In this document: one piece after another, positions 34,175 through 42,944 of the stretch
Layout: every line of letters starts with the position of its first letter
Numbering within the stretch: the stretch's first letter is position 1
Assembly (NCBI GenBank): GCA_965200115.1
Contig: OZ241336.1
Span: 2,046,001-2,110,000 of the forward strand
Origin: JAPOUP01 sp026708635
Lineage (GTDB): Bacteria > Pseudomonadota > Alphaproteobacteria > Rhodobacterales > Rhodobacteraceae
Length of the DNA: 64,000 nt
Direction: 5' to 3'
Translations under genes and position numbers: made by a program
The notes under the pieces: generated by a model
What the model saw: only the letters and a program-made list of their open reading frames with translations
Told to the model about the DNA's origin: nothing
Databases searched by the model: none

Positions 34175-35470
34175 TCAGGCGGCCGGGTGTGCGGGCAGCT
34201 GGTCCGGATCCAGGCCGCCCCGTGTGATGATGTAACGCTGAAAACTGGGGATCGGACAGGTCAGGCTGTCCGTGTCGGGATTGTCCTGCAGCGCCCCGCA
34301 ATGGATGAGATGCGTGACATACGACTCCGAATCAAGGCCTTTGGGAAGGCGCCATTCACGTGAGGCCCCGCTGTCGGCATATGCGTCAACCAGATCAATC
34401 ACCTGTCCGATGGTTTTGTGTTGACCCGCCATCCGGGCCTTCCCCAGCTCGAACATCACGCGTCCCACCAGCTTTCGCGAGACGGCCATGTCCTGGCTGA
34501 ACTGGGTGGCATAATAACCGTGCCGCAGTTCATCGCTGCGTGCCTGCACCCGGTCCCAGTCGGTGATCCTGTCGAGATCCCCGTTCACGTCCGGTTCCAG
34601 CGCCGCCTCGGCGAGGGCCTGCTGCGCCCAGTGAACATGCCGGGGCCAGCCATCGGTGGTGTGCACCACCGCCAGCGCCCGCCCGCGGCATCTCTCCATC
34701 GTCATCCCGAAATGGGCGCAAAACCGCTCCAGGAGTGTGGTCGATTCCGTCCGGGTCAGGCACCCGAGGGCATGGGCGCGGATCCCATGGGTCAATCCCA
34801 GATCGCGCAACCGCGACTGGGTATCGCCCAGGCCCGCACAGACCAGCGTGAGGGGTAATTTTGTCCGGGCTTCATGGATCGCCTGCAAAAACCGGGCCGC
34901 TGTTGAATCGCGGCGAGGCGCGAGGTTCTGGGCTTCATCCACCGCCACGATCACCGGTGAATCCCAGTGTGATGCGGGAAAAGCCTGATGCAGAGACCCA
35001 ATGGTCTCAATGTTGTGGGATTGAAACAGCGCCGCCAGGTTCCGGGACAGGTCGGCGCCCCCCAGAACATCCAGAAGGGCCAGATTGCCCAGCGTGCGGG
35101 TCGCCGTTTGGGCCAGTTTCTTCAACTGTGACTTTGGCGTGGTCCCCAGGGCCCCGATCGCCCGTAAAACGTCCCCGAATTGATCACAGAGTTCGACACT
35201 GGATATTTCCAGTGTTTTCGGCACATGCGGCTGCACATTCTGTGTCGCCAACTCCCGCAGGACCGAACTCTTGCCAGCACCGGGTGCGCCCTGGATGATG
35301 ATGGCGTTCCCGGGCGGTGGTGGTTGTCCGGACCGGACCCGTTCCAGGCTGCGGCGCGCCTTGGTGAGAATCTCTCCCAGCAGATCCTCCCGCCCCACAA
35401 AAACCGGGGGATGATCCTTGGCCCCGTCATCGACAAAATCCTGCAGCGCGTCACGTTGAAACGCGGTCAT
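34175..35470 (-). CDS. P-loop (ORC/STAND-like) ATPase
   Basis: 431 residues. Residues 20-35 (HPPVFVGREDLLGEIL) are the VGRE lead-in of AAA/STAND ATPases; Walker A GAPGAGKSS at 61-69; Walker B VIVAVDEAQNLAP with D178-E179 region; then GCLTRTESTTLLERFCAHFG and TDGWPRHVHWAQQALAEAAL, a winged-helix-like lid. The C-terminus (YADSGASREWRLPKGLDSES to CPIPSFQRYIITRG) looks like a winged helix ending in a domain that samples peptides. The start shares one base with the stop of the upstream gene (TGATG), so they form an operon. TniB-like and defence-type ATPases have this layout; no transposase partner is present. Function unknown. Confidence 0.7.
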   Translation of the reverse strand: MTAFQRDALQDFVDDGAKDHPPVFVGREDLLGEILTKARRSLERVRSGQPPPPGNAIIIQGAPGAGKSSVLRELATQNVQPHVPKTLEISSVELCDQFGDVLRAIGALGTTPKSQLKKLAQTATRTLGNLALLDVLGGADLSRNLAALFQSHNIETIGSLHQAFPASHWDSPVIVAVDEAQNLAPRRDSTAARFLQAIHEARTKLPLTLVCAGLGDTQSRLRDLGLTHGIRAHALGCLTRTESTTLLERFCAHFGMTMERCRGRALAVVHTTDGWPRHVHWAQQALAEAALEPDVNGDLDRITDWDRVQARSDELRHGYYATQFSQDMAVSRKLVGRVMFELGKARMAGQHKTIGQVIDLVDAYADSGASREWRLPKGLDSESYVTHLIHCGALQDNPDTDSLTCPIPSFQRYIITRGGLDPDQLPAHPAA

Positions 35471-35880
35471 CAGGTCACCTCTTCACCCGCGCCGGGGATA
35501 TGGGCAGCATAAGAAAAGCGCATCTGCGATTCAAGGATGAAGGCCCCGGACGCACGACGGGGGTGACGACGGCATGATTCCGAGCGACGGTGGCCTCCTG
35601 GAACCCCTTTCGGATCTTTGGGCATCACACGCGCCGCCACCGTCGCCGGGACAACGGGCGTCTTACTGGAAGAGCTGCGTCCGTAGCGTGTCAAAGCGGT
35701 GGTAAAGGATCGCTGGCAATCGTCAATCTGTATCTGATACCAGAGTTTCATCGCCGCAATCTGCGCGTCAGTCTGGTCGCCGGCACCCGCAGAGATGCTG
35801 CACGTCGGGCAGAGCCATTGCAGAAGATTTGAGAGGCTGTTGCGCTGTTCATTCAGTTTCGCCCCTGTCTCCGTGATCAT
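35470..35880 (-). CDS. Hypothetical partner of the P-loop ATPase
   Basis: 136 residues from ATG 35880. The N-terminal region is helical (MITETGAKLNEQRNSLSNLL) with a WLCPTC pair of cysteines; then DAQIAAMKLWYQIQIDDCQR; the rest is basic and Pro/Ser-rich and ends EVT. No family is recognised. Its stop overlaps the ATPase start by one base, strong evidence for coupled expression. Upstream of 35880 there is no obvious Shine-Dalgarno. It may be the sensor or effector of a small two-gene module. Confidence 0.5.
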   Translation of the reverse strand: MITETGAKLNEQRNSLSNLLQWLCPTCSISAGAGDQTDAQIAAMKLWYQIQIDDCQRSFTTALTRYGRSSSSKTPVVPATVAARVMPKDPKGVPGGHRRSESCRRHPRRASGAFILESQMRFSYAAHIPGAGEEVT

Positions 35881-35995
35881 CGCATGGCCGGGCTGGGTCT
35901 TCAGGCTCTTTACCTGTCTCTCGGCTGACCGCTCGCTACCCACGCGAAAACGGGCCGAACGCGGCCACGATGGGCTGAACCTCCCGCCACCAGGG

Positions 35996-38017
35996 TCATC
36001 GGAACTCTTCCTCGAGATTGAGCCAGGCCAGATCGCGCTCCGAAAGCACTGTGCCGAGCCCCGATATGGTCGAGACGATCTCACCGGGACTGCGCGGCCC
36101 GATCAGGGCCAGGGAGGGAAAGGCCTGTTCCAACACCCATGCCATGGCGATGTTGTGTGGAAGCACGCCCATTTCAGCGGCCAACCACTTCGCGCGTTCG
36201 CGACGTCTCAGGTTGTCGGTGGAAGCGAAACAAATGTCAGGAGCCGTTCCCTCCGGCAGTTCGGACCGCTCCGATGGATCCAGGAAATAGCCACGCGCCT
36301 GTGATGACCAGGATAGATGAGTGATGCCCGACTTCCGCAGAAAGGCCAGCGCTCCGGCGTCATTTGACGTAACGCATCCCGGCCAGACCGGTTTCTCCAT
36401 AACGGCCAGTGACAGGTTGTTGTTCAGGATTTCCATAGGTTTGAGGCTATTGGCCAAGGCATAGGCGTTGGCCTTGCGGATTCTGTCAACCGTCCAGTTC
36501 GATCCGCCGAACGCGCCGATCAGACCCTCGGCGTTCAGCACGTTCAGCGCCTCCACGAACTCGCCGACCGGTACGTCCGTATTGTCCCGATGCATGATAT
36601 AGACCGGGGCGCGCTCAAGGCCCAGGCGCTCCAGCGATATCTCCAGCTGAGCCCGTATCACGTCCGGCAGACAGTAAGGGCTGTGTGCGCCCTTGACGAT
36701 GACCTTCGCCTCCCTTGCCACGCCCCGGACCTTTAGCCATTGCCCGAGCAGGGCTTCGTGATGGCCGCCTCCGTACACGAAGCCGGTGTCGAAACCGTTG
36801 CCGCCCGCCTCCCACCAGGCATCCCATACGATGGCGCCCTCGGCCAAAGTATCGCGGTTGTCACAGCCCATGATCAGCGCGCTTATCTTTCCCTCCATGC
36901 CATTGATTCCAACCCGCGGGATGTCGGGCAATCCAGCGGGCACCACACCGGGCAGGACGCGGAGGCCGCCCGGTGTCTCGACGGGAAGTTCGTATCCCAC
37001 CGCCCGGCGCCAGGCGGCCGTTACCTCAGCGGTACCTATGCTATCGCGCCATGACGGTGCCGGACTCTCCGCCTCCACGAAGCCCGAAAGGATGCGGCGA
37101 CTCGCGCTCTCCGCCTCATGGGCGAACAGGATGCGTGGGTCGGGAAGTGATTCCCTCCGGGAAACACCGTGGGCCCTGATTTCCAGTACCGCGTCCGAGG
37201 GACCGGAGTCCCTACCGGGTACCCAGGGATCCGGCAGATGGACGCTCCCGATGGTTCCCGTTACCGTTGCGGTGTTGGCCAGTTCCCGCCGGATCGAAGC
37301 CGAACATTCAGCGACGATCCCGTTTTGGAACAACAGCAGGGCATATGAGGTCTCATCGGCGCCCGCGGGTCCAAGCCGCCCCATTCCCTCGACCCGCACC
37401 GGCTCATCGAACGGCGCACCACGGGCGGCTCCAGCCACAAGCCGCGCGAGGGAAACGGGATAGACGCCCACGTCAAGTATCGCGCCGCCCCCAAGCTCCG
37501 GACAGTCAAGGCGCGACGTCGCCTCGAAGGTAGACGCGAAGCCGAAACTCGCTTCGATATGACGAACCTCACCGATATCGCCCGACCGGATAATTTCGAC
37601 CAACCGCCTGATCTGCGGATGACAACGGTACATCAAGCCTTCCATCAGGAAGACACCCTGCCGCGCCGCTACTTCCGTCATGGCGACGACCTCTCCCGGC
37701 ACCAGCCCGGCCGGCTTCTCCACCAGAACGTGCCTGCCGGCGCGCATCGCGCGAATTGCCAGCTCCGCATGGAATGGGTGCGGTGTCGCGATGTAGACGG
37801 CTTCCACCTCCATGTCCCCGAGCAGGGAATCCAGACCCGCGTGCCGCCGGTGCGCGGCCAGGCCAAATCTCCGGCCGAAGGCATCTCTACGGCCCGCGTC
37901 TCGGCCCGCGACCGCCACCAGCCTTCCGCCCCCGCACTCGGCCAGACCCTGCGCGAAGTTCACGGCGATGCCCCCGGGGCCAAGAACCGCCCAACCGATT
38001 TTCCTTGAAGTCTCCAT
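35996..38017 (-). CDS. Fusion of Gfo/Idh/MocA oxidoreductase and aldo/keto reductase
   Basis: 673 residues in two enzymes. Residues 1-~330 are a Gfo/Idh/MocA NAD(P) enzyme: WAVLGPGGIAVNFAQGL, YIATPHPFHAELAIRAM, HVLVEKPAGL and ELGGGAILDVGVYPVSLARL. Residues ~350-673 are an aldo/keto reductase-type barrel: DTLAEGAIVWDAWWEAGGN, NGFDTGFVYGGGHHEALLG, APVYIMHRDNTDVPV and GAFGGSNWTVDRIRKANAYA. The fusion should couple two redox steps on one sugar or sugar acid. ATG 38017 is used; a GTG three codons earlier has a closer GGAG. It diverges from a GH4 glycosidase gene, so both probably serve one carbohydrate. Confidence 0.85.
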   Translation of the reverse strand: METSRKIGWAVLGPGGIAVNFAQGLAECGGGRLVAVAGRDAGRRDAFGRRFGLAAHRRHAGLDSLLGDMEVEAVYIATPHPFHAELAIRAMRAGRHVLVEKPAGLVPGEVVAMTEVAARQGVFLMEGLMYRCHPQIRRLVEIIRSGDIGEVRHIEASFGFASTFEATSRLDCPELGGGAILDVGVYPVSLARLVAGAARGAPFDEPVRVEGMGRLGPAGADETSYALLLFQNGIVAECSASIRRELANTATVTGTIGSVHLPDPWVPGRDSGPSDAVLEIRAHGVSRRESLPDPRILFAHEAESASRRILSGFVEAESPAPSWRDSIGTAEVTAAWRRAVGYELPVETPGGLRVLPGVVPAGLPDIPRVGINGMEGKISALIMGCDNRDTLAEGAIVWDAWWEAGGNGFDTGFVYGGGHHEALLGQWLKVRGVAREAKVIVKGAHSPYCLPDVIRAQLEISLERLGLERAPVYIMHRDNTDVPVGEFVEALNVLNAEGLIGAFGGSNWTVDRIRKANAYALANSLKPMEILNNNLSLAVMEKPVWPGCVTSNDAGALAFLRKSGITHLSWSSQARGYFLDPSERSELPEGTAPDICFASTDNLRRRERAKWLAAEMGVLPHNIAMAWVLEQAFPSLALIGPRSPGEIVSTISGLGTVLSERDLAWLNLEEEFR

Positions 38018-38246
38018 CCCGCTCACGCCGCTCCGCCATGGTCCTGATCTTCAGGATGACTGCACGGCGGCCAACAACCGCCGTATCGGGCCGGTTCCCA
38101 AGGCCCCGAAGATCCACGCTATGGATCCCGATTCGACCGCGCCAAACTGCTCCATGACGGCGATGTTGTGAAGAGCGCCCGGAACGGAACCGTCCCGATA
38201 TGACTCTTGGATGCATGGCCCATCCCAAATCCAGACCGATCCAATG

Positions 38247-38270
38247 CCGGCGCCGCTCGCACGGCGCCGG
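38247..38270. promoter_or_regulatory. Perfect inverted repeat in the divergent sugar-locus promoter region
   Basis: CCGGCGCCG (38247-38255) and CGGCGCCGG (38262-38270) with a 6-base spacer, within the 393-base gap between the divergent oxidoreductase fusion and GH4 genes. It may be an operator for a sugar regulator or an RNA hairpin. No regulator gene is present next to it, and nothing else in the gap was recognised. Confidence 0.4.
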
Positions 38271-38410
38271 AAATTCCTGAACGCGGGGTATCGGTTACGG
38301 TCTGGCGACCGTCACCCGAGAATTCGGGTAGCCCGGCGCCGCCCGGTGAGCTAGAGCGTTCGGAAGATGGTCGCATCGCGATCCGACAGCACAATGGAGC
38401 GCCTATACAG

Positions 38411-39763
38411 ATGTCTCGGTATCCCAAGGTCGCGTTTATCGGCGCGGGCTCAACGATATTCATGAAAAACATAGTGGGTGACCTACTGCAGAGAGACGCG
38501 CTGCGCGGAACGCGCGTGGCGCTGATGGATATAGATCCCAGGCGGCTGGCGGAGTCGGAGGCGCTGGCGCGGAAGCTGGTCTCAACGCTTGGCGTTCCGT
38601 CCGTGGTAAGCGGGCATTCGGACCGGCGGGAGGCTCTTGACGGCGCGGACTTCGTTGTCGTCGCATTCCAGATCGGTGGCTACGATCCCTGTACGTTAAC
38701 GGATTTCGAGATCCCGAAGAAATTCGGTTTACGCCAGACGATCGCGGATACGTTAGGCGTCGGCGGCATCATGCGGGGTCTGCGCACGGTACCGCACCTG
38801 TGGAGCGTCTGCGAGACCATGCTCGAGGTCTGTCCCGAGGCGGTACTGCTCCAGTACGTAAATCCGATGGCTATCAATACCTGGGCGATTTCCGCGAGAT
38901 TTCCCGAAATCAGGCAGGTCGGGCTGTGCCATTCCGTGCAGGGGACCGCGGAGGAGCTGTCCCGTGATCTCGGTATCCCGCTTCCGCGCATCCACTACAG
39001 CTGCGCGGGAATAAATCACATGGCCTTCTACCTGAGGCTCGAGGAGGTCATGGAGGACGGAAGCCGCCGTGACCTGTACCCGGAACTTCGCGACGGCTAT
39101 TCCGAGGGCCGGTTTCCCAAGCTGCCAAACGTGAATCCGCGGTGTCCCAACAGGGTGCGCTACGAAGTGATGAAGCGGTTGGGATATTTCGTCACGGAGA
39201 GCTCGGAACATTTCGCGGAATATGTGCCCTGGTTCATAAAACGCGACAGACCCGACATGATCGAGCGCCTGGGAATACCACTGGATGAATATCCGATGCG
39301 CTGCATCGAGCAGATGGAGAGCTGGAAAGCCCAGGCCGACGAATTACTGCACGGCGATTTGATCGAGATCGGGAAAAGCCATGAATACGCTTCCGGGATC
39401 ATGCACTCGATCTGGACCGGTAAGCCGTCGGTGATCAACGGGAATGTCCCCAACAACGGGTTGATCACCTCGCTTCCGGAGGCATGCGCGGTGGAAGTCC
39501 CGTGTCTTGTGGATCGCAACGGCATTCAGCCAACCCATGTCGGCGCGCTGCCGCCGCAGCTTTCCGCCTTAATGCGTACCAATATCAATGTTCAGGAACT
39601 GACCGTCAGTGCGCTTCTGTCGGAAAACCGTGACCATATCTACCATGCGGCGATGATGGATCCGCACACCGCGGCTGAGCTTGACCTTGATCAGATCCAG
39701 AATCTCGTCGATGAATTGATCACGGCTCACGGCGACTGGCTGCCCCGCTGGGCACAGCGCTAG
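38411..39763 (+). CDS. GH4-family alpha-galactosidase/glucosidase
   Basis: 450 residues of glycoside hydrolase family 4, which cleaves glycosides by an NAD+- and Mn2+-dependent redox-elimination route. N-terminal Rossmann motif KVAFIGAGSTIFMKNIVGDL; NPMAINTW substrate loop; metal-binding LCHSVQGT with C173-H174-S175 and GINHMAFYL. The pattern is closest to the MelA/AglA-type alpha-galactosidase group. ATG 38411 marks the family start; a longer frame upstream has no homology. It diverges from a dehydrogenase-reductase fusion, suggesting that the released sugar is oxidised by that enzyme. Confidence 0.92.
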   Translation: MSRYPKVAFIGAGSTIFMKNIVGDLLQRDALRGTRVALMDIDPRRLAESEALARKLVSTLGVPSVVSGHSDRREALDGADFVVVAFQIGGYDPCTLTDFEIPKKFGLRQTIADTLGVGGIMRGLRTVPHLWSVCETMLEVCPEAVLLQYVNPMAINTWAISARFPEIRQVGLCHSVQGTAEELSRDLGIPLPRIHYSCAGINHMAFYLRLEEVMEDGSRRDLYPELRDGYSEGRFPKLPNVNPRCPNRVRYEVMKRLGYFVTESSEHFAEYVPWFIKRDRPDMIERLGIPLDEYPMRCIEQMESWKAQADELLHGDLIEIGKSHEYASGIMHSIWTGKPSVINGNVPNNGLITSLPEACAVEVPCLVDRNGIQPTHVGALPPQLSALMRTNINVQELTVSALLSENRDHIYHAAMMDPHTAAELDLDQIQNLVDELITAHGDWLPRWAQR

Positions 39764-39831
39764 CCCACGGGCGATGTCCGCGCAAACCCCGGGGGCGAAA
39801 TGACTTCAGAGAAATCTGGGATTGCACATTT

Positions 39832-39903
39832 TTATGGAAACGGATCAGTTTCCCAATCAAGAGTTATCGCCTCTTCGCCTTCGGGTTTGCTAATTTCTGT
39901 CAT
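39832..39903 (-). CDS. Tiny 23-residue ORF with strong ribosome site
   Basis: Encodes an acidic peptide beginning MTEISKPEGEEAITL and ending in WETDPFP. AAGGAGGGTCAACCTCA sits directly before the ATG at 39903, a near-perfect Shine-Dalgarno at good distance. It follows the 71-residue ORF on the same strand by 66 bases. It could be a small functional peptide, a leader or a peptide precursor; no modifying enzymes are nearby. Judged real mainly on the ribosome site. Confidence 0.4.
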   Translation of the reverse strand: MTEISKPEGEEAITLDWETDPFP

Positions 39904-39969
39904 TGAGGTTGACCCTCCTTAGGGCATTTGGGGTTAGGCGTCTCCAGCACCTGCCCACTCGATTTGCTA

Positions 39970-40185
39970 TTATCCTGTGCTCCTCGCTTTTTCGGCGAGC
40001 GCCGCCGCCTTCTTCTTGGCGACTTCCCGCTCTATGTCCACGTCGTTCAGTTCCTGCTGGGAATTGATCTTCGCAAGTAGTTCGGGGCTTGGCTTGACCG
40101 GCGTTCCGATTTCCATTGCGTCAAGTTCGGCAAGAGCTTCCCTCTCTTCGTCCGTGAGGTCTTTCGCTATGTATACGGGTGCCAT
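39970..40185 (-). CDS. Small hypothetical protein, 71 residues
   Basis: A charged helical protein (start MAPVYIAKDLTDEEREALAE, then IGTPVKPSPELLAKINSQQE, with an Ala/Lys-rich end). GGAGTGAGAAA precedes the ATG at 40185. Longer in-frame extensions upstream lie antisense to a lipoprotein gene and are rejected. No family recognised; the size and composition would suit an antitoxin or DNA-mimic type protein, but that is only a guess. Confidence 0.5.
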   Translation of the reverse strand: MAPVYIAKDLTDEEREALAELDAMEIGTPVKPSPELLAKINSQQELNDVDIEREVAKKKAAALAEKARSTG

Positions 40186-40287
40186 TTTCTCACTCCAATT
40201 CGGGGACATCCACTCTATTCGAATACCATTGCAAGGCCGCCGGCAATCGTGATAATTTTGCAAGAGGCTCAATAGAGAGAGGCAGTT

Positions 40288-41349
40288 ATGCCTATACTGC
40301 AGGGCTCCATCCAAGGGTTCGGACTCACCGCACTGGCTGGTGCATCTGTGCTGCTGCTCAGTGGCTGCGGTGGGGGAAGCGACACCACCGCCACCCCCGG
40401 CCGGGCTGACATTCTGGTCGCCGGCATTGATGTGCGCGCGGCTGCCACCACCCGTCCATATGCTGGCAGCGTGGCGCAATCGTCCAACGCGACCGATGGG
40501 GGTGTGACCAGCGATACCGCGGTGGCCCGGTATGATGGCAGGGGAACGCGGGTGACGATCACGCGGGCGGATGGACGCACACTGGAACTGGATTCGATAA
40601 CGGACCGCGTCGGGCCGCCGGAACCCCTTCCTTCGCCCCTGCCGGGCACGACCTATCACGGTGAGAGGCTGGTGCGTGCGGATGGGGACGGGGCGACGCT
40701 CGCCGTGATCTTCACCAACTGGAACAACAGCGACCCGACGGACTATCTTGCCGGCGGGTACTGGCTGCAGACGGATGGACCCCCGGAGCCCGGCACCCCG
40801 ACCCGGCCCGAGTTCGGGGCCTTTGTCGATGGGCCGGAACTGGACACCGCCCCGACCCTGCCGGTTGCCGGAACGGCCCGGTACCAGGGACGGGGCGCCG
40901 GACTCTATGCCTATGCGGGCTCGTCGCGCCTGCCGGATCAGGCGGGTGAGGTGCGTGGCAATGTTGATCTGACGGCGGATTTCGCCGCGGGCACCCTGTC
41001 CGGGTGCCTGGGCTGTCGCGGCCCCATCGAGATTGACGGAGTCACAGTCGACGGGCGTCCTGTCCAGGATCCGTTGCCCATGCGCATGCATCTGGACGCG
41101 ACACGCCTCGATGCCACCACCGGGCATTTCCAGGGTGCCGTGCGGGTTTCACATGACGGTGACGAGATCCGGGTCATCGATTCCAGCGGCTCCTGGGGCG
41201 GTCAGGTGTCCAGCCGGCAGGTCCCCGGAATCGACACCCCATTGATTGTCGTCGGCACCGCGGGCGGCGAATGGACCGACAGCACCGGCGGCCAGGGTGC
41301 CATGGTCGGTGCCTGGTGGGCCCGTTTGCCCCTGCCACCAGCACCGTGA
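40288..41349 (+). CDS. TbpB-like surface lipoprotein (paralogue E)
   Basis: 353 residues with signal MPILQGSIQGFGLTALAGAS and lipobox LLSGC followed by GGGSD. The barrel pattern of the family is present: GTARYQGRGAGLYAYAGSS, VDLTADFAAGTLSGCLGCRG, WGGQVSSRQ and the closing GTAGGEWTDSTGGQGAMVGA, here followed by a proline-rich end in place of the usual FGA. It lies 20 kb from the other paralogues, at the left edge of the defence island, on the opposite strand. Confidence 0.78.
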   Translation: MPILQGSIQGFGLTALAGASVLLLSGCGGGSDTTATPGRADILVAGIDVRAAATTRPYAGSVAQSSNATDGGVTSDTAVARYDGRGTRVTITRADGRTLELDSITDRVGPPEPLPSPLPGTTYHGERLVRADGDGATLAVIFTNWNNSDPTDYLAGGYWLQTDGPPEPGTPTRPEFGAFVDGPELDTAPTLPVAGTARYQGRGAGLYAYAGSSRLPDQAGEVRGNVDLTADFAAGTLSGCLGCRGPIEIDGVTVDGRPVQDPLPMRMHLDATRLDATTGHFQGAVRVSHDGDEIRVIDSSGSWGGQVSSRQVPGIDTPLIVVGTAGGEWTDSTGGQGAMVGAWWARLPLPPAP

Positions 41350-41484
41350 TGGCCTGTCTTGCGGCCCATCAGGAGGCGCTGGCGGCACACCAGGCCCGGA
41401 TGGGTGTGGCCCAATTTTTGCGTGTTTCCGACAATACCTCGAGTGACAGGAGAGGTCTCGATTTTGACCACAGCCTTTTCATCA

Positions 41485-41782
41485 CTAGCAAGAACGCGGG
41501 TTGCTCCGCCACCTCCGCCAGCGATGCGTCTCGCCGTCACCCCGTAGATTCTTGGCATCCTCCATAATTGCAGTCAGAGTTTCGTCGATTTCGTCGAGAG
41601 AGGCATCAAGATCGTTGACCGGCAAATAGGTCAGGTCGATATCAACCGACAGGCGTGGCAAGTTGCGGTAAAAAAGATGGCTGTGCCACCCTTGAGGGCA
41701 AAGACATCTTTGTACCTGTTGATGATCGGGACGGACGGACGAGCAGGGCGACTTGCTTGGCAAACGGGTCACGGACCGTCAT
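41485..41782 (-). pseudogene. abiEii: AbiEii-type nucleotidyltransferase toxin, two frameshifts and truncated
   Basis: Starts well at ATG 41782 (AAGGAG 6 bases upstream, overlapping the antitoxin end): TVRDPFAKQVALLVR. Homology then moves to a second frame (PIINRYKDVFALKGGTAIFF, holding the KGGTA motif) and a third (YRNLPRLSVDIDLTYLPV, with the DxDL metal motif), and ends after TAIMEDAKNL. Each piece is family-like, so two small indels and a 3' deletion have destroyed the toxin. The antitoxin gene upstream is still open. Confidence 0.75.
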
Positions 41783-42611
41783 CAGCATCTCCTTTGCTGG
41801 ACGGGATGAAGTCGCTCGGTACATATATCGAATGGTCCGGGTGCATTTTTCCTCCTTCGACAAGGGCTCTCGGACCGACTCCCATGTCGATCTGGTCCTT
41901 TTCGAGATACTTGCACCAAGCATGGTTATGACGATCTGCGAACACGAAAAACAACCGCTTCACTTTGATGCTGCGGCAATCCTGCAAGAGGCTCATGAGG
42001 AGTTTGGGGCGCAAGGTCGCCAAGCCCTCAAACACGACATCGACGGAGTGGAAGGTGGTTTTGTTGGGGAGTTCGTTGAGCCATTCCAGGATGGCTCTCT
42101 CGGGCGTTGACTGGATAAGGCGTCGCGGCGCTGAAGTCTGATCCAAATTGCCATCATTAGTGTCGCCAGCGCCGCTTATGCCGCTCCTTGTGTTGAAGAG
42201 CGCGTTTGTCCGATACCGGAACCCATCGGCGTTCGGCAAACGCTTCATCCATGACGGCGTTTCTCCATAAAGGCAGATGGGACCCGCATCGTCGAAGCGC
42301 ACGTAGTGTTCAAAACCGGCTAAAGCCATTGCGGTCTGACCGCCGACATGACATTGCCACTTCATCAAGTGTTGAATGGATAGCACGGCGCGACGCCACT
42401 CATTAGCAATATCCGCAGCAAATATTTCTGGATCCGGGCGGCGGTAGATTCCACGGGCCACCTTCTCCAACCAGCCCTTCTCGACATAGTTAAAGATGGA
42501 TTTTCGATCTATTTTGCGCGCCACAAGCCATGCCGCATCGACCAGATAGCCCGGCGGCAGGTCGTTCAGAAGTGGTTTTAGCTTCTCTTTTCTTTGTTGG
42601 CTTTGAACCAT
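41769..42611 (-). CDS. abiEi: AbiEi-family antitoxin of a type IV toxin-antitoxin pair (copy 1)
   Basis: 280 residues. The N-terminal winged helix (PPGYLVDAAWLVARKIDRKS, YVEKGWLEKVARGIYRRPD) matches the AbiEi antitoxin DNA-binding domain, followed by the antitoxin core GGQTAMALAGFEHYVRF and STPERAILEWLNELP, and a C-terminal extension with RHNHAWCKYLEKDQIDMGVG. It should repress its operon and neutralise the AbiEii toxin, but that toxin gene is broken. ATG 42611 has only a weak ribosome site in an AT-rich leader. Confidence 0.82.
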   Translation of the reverse strand: MVQSQQRKEKLKPLLNDLPPGYLVDAAWLVARKIDRKSIFNYVEKGWLEKVARGIYRRPDPEIFAADIANEWRRAVLSIQHLMKWQCHVGGQTAMALAGFEHYVRFDDAGPICLYGETPSWMKRLPNADGFRYRTNALFNTRSGISGAGDTNDGNLDQTSAPRRLIQSTPERAILEWLNELPNKTTFHSVDVVFEGLATLRPKLLMSLLQDCRSIKVKRLFFVFADRHNHAWCKYLEKDQIDMGVGPRALVEGGKMHPDHSIYVPSDFIPSSKGDADDGP

Positions 42612-42850
42612 AGTTCTTGATATACCTCAAAACAGACAAACAATGATATTTCACCCAATGACAGATAGAATGGCTTGATACCACTATTTTTATTACTTTT
42701 CAAAATACAAACTTCAGAAAGGAGCTGATTCAGGCTAGCCTAATGCAATGTAGCCGAGAACGACACTGTGTTCCTGTATTGTTCTCATATTGTGTGGTAT
42801 GTCTGACGAAAGATGTGGTTAAGACACGCTCCAACCACGGTTCGGAAAAA

Positions 42851-42931
42851 ATGGCAGAGACACAGATCGAATGGACGGATGCGACCTGGAACCCAGTTGC
42901 TGGATGTACGATCCAATCGGCAGGGTGCACA
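42851..42931 (+). pseudogene. N-terminal fragment of a phage Gp37/Gp68-family protein
   Basis: From ATG 42851 the frame encodes AETQIEWTDATWNPVAGC then TIQSAGCTHC, the exact opening of Gp37/Gp68 (DUF5131) proteins with their first Cys cluster. After THC the homology stops abruptly at a junction with a convergent gene fragment. Only ~27 codons remain of a ~250-residue family. Confidence 0.65.
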
Positions 42932-42944
42932 CACTGCACGCAAC

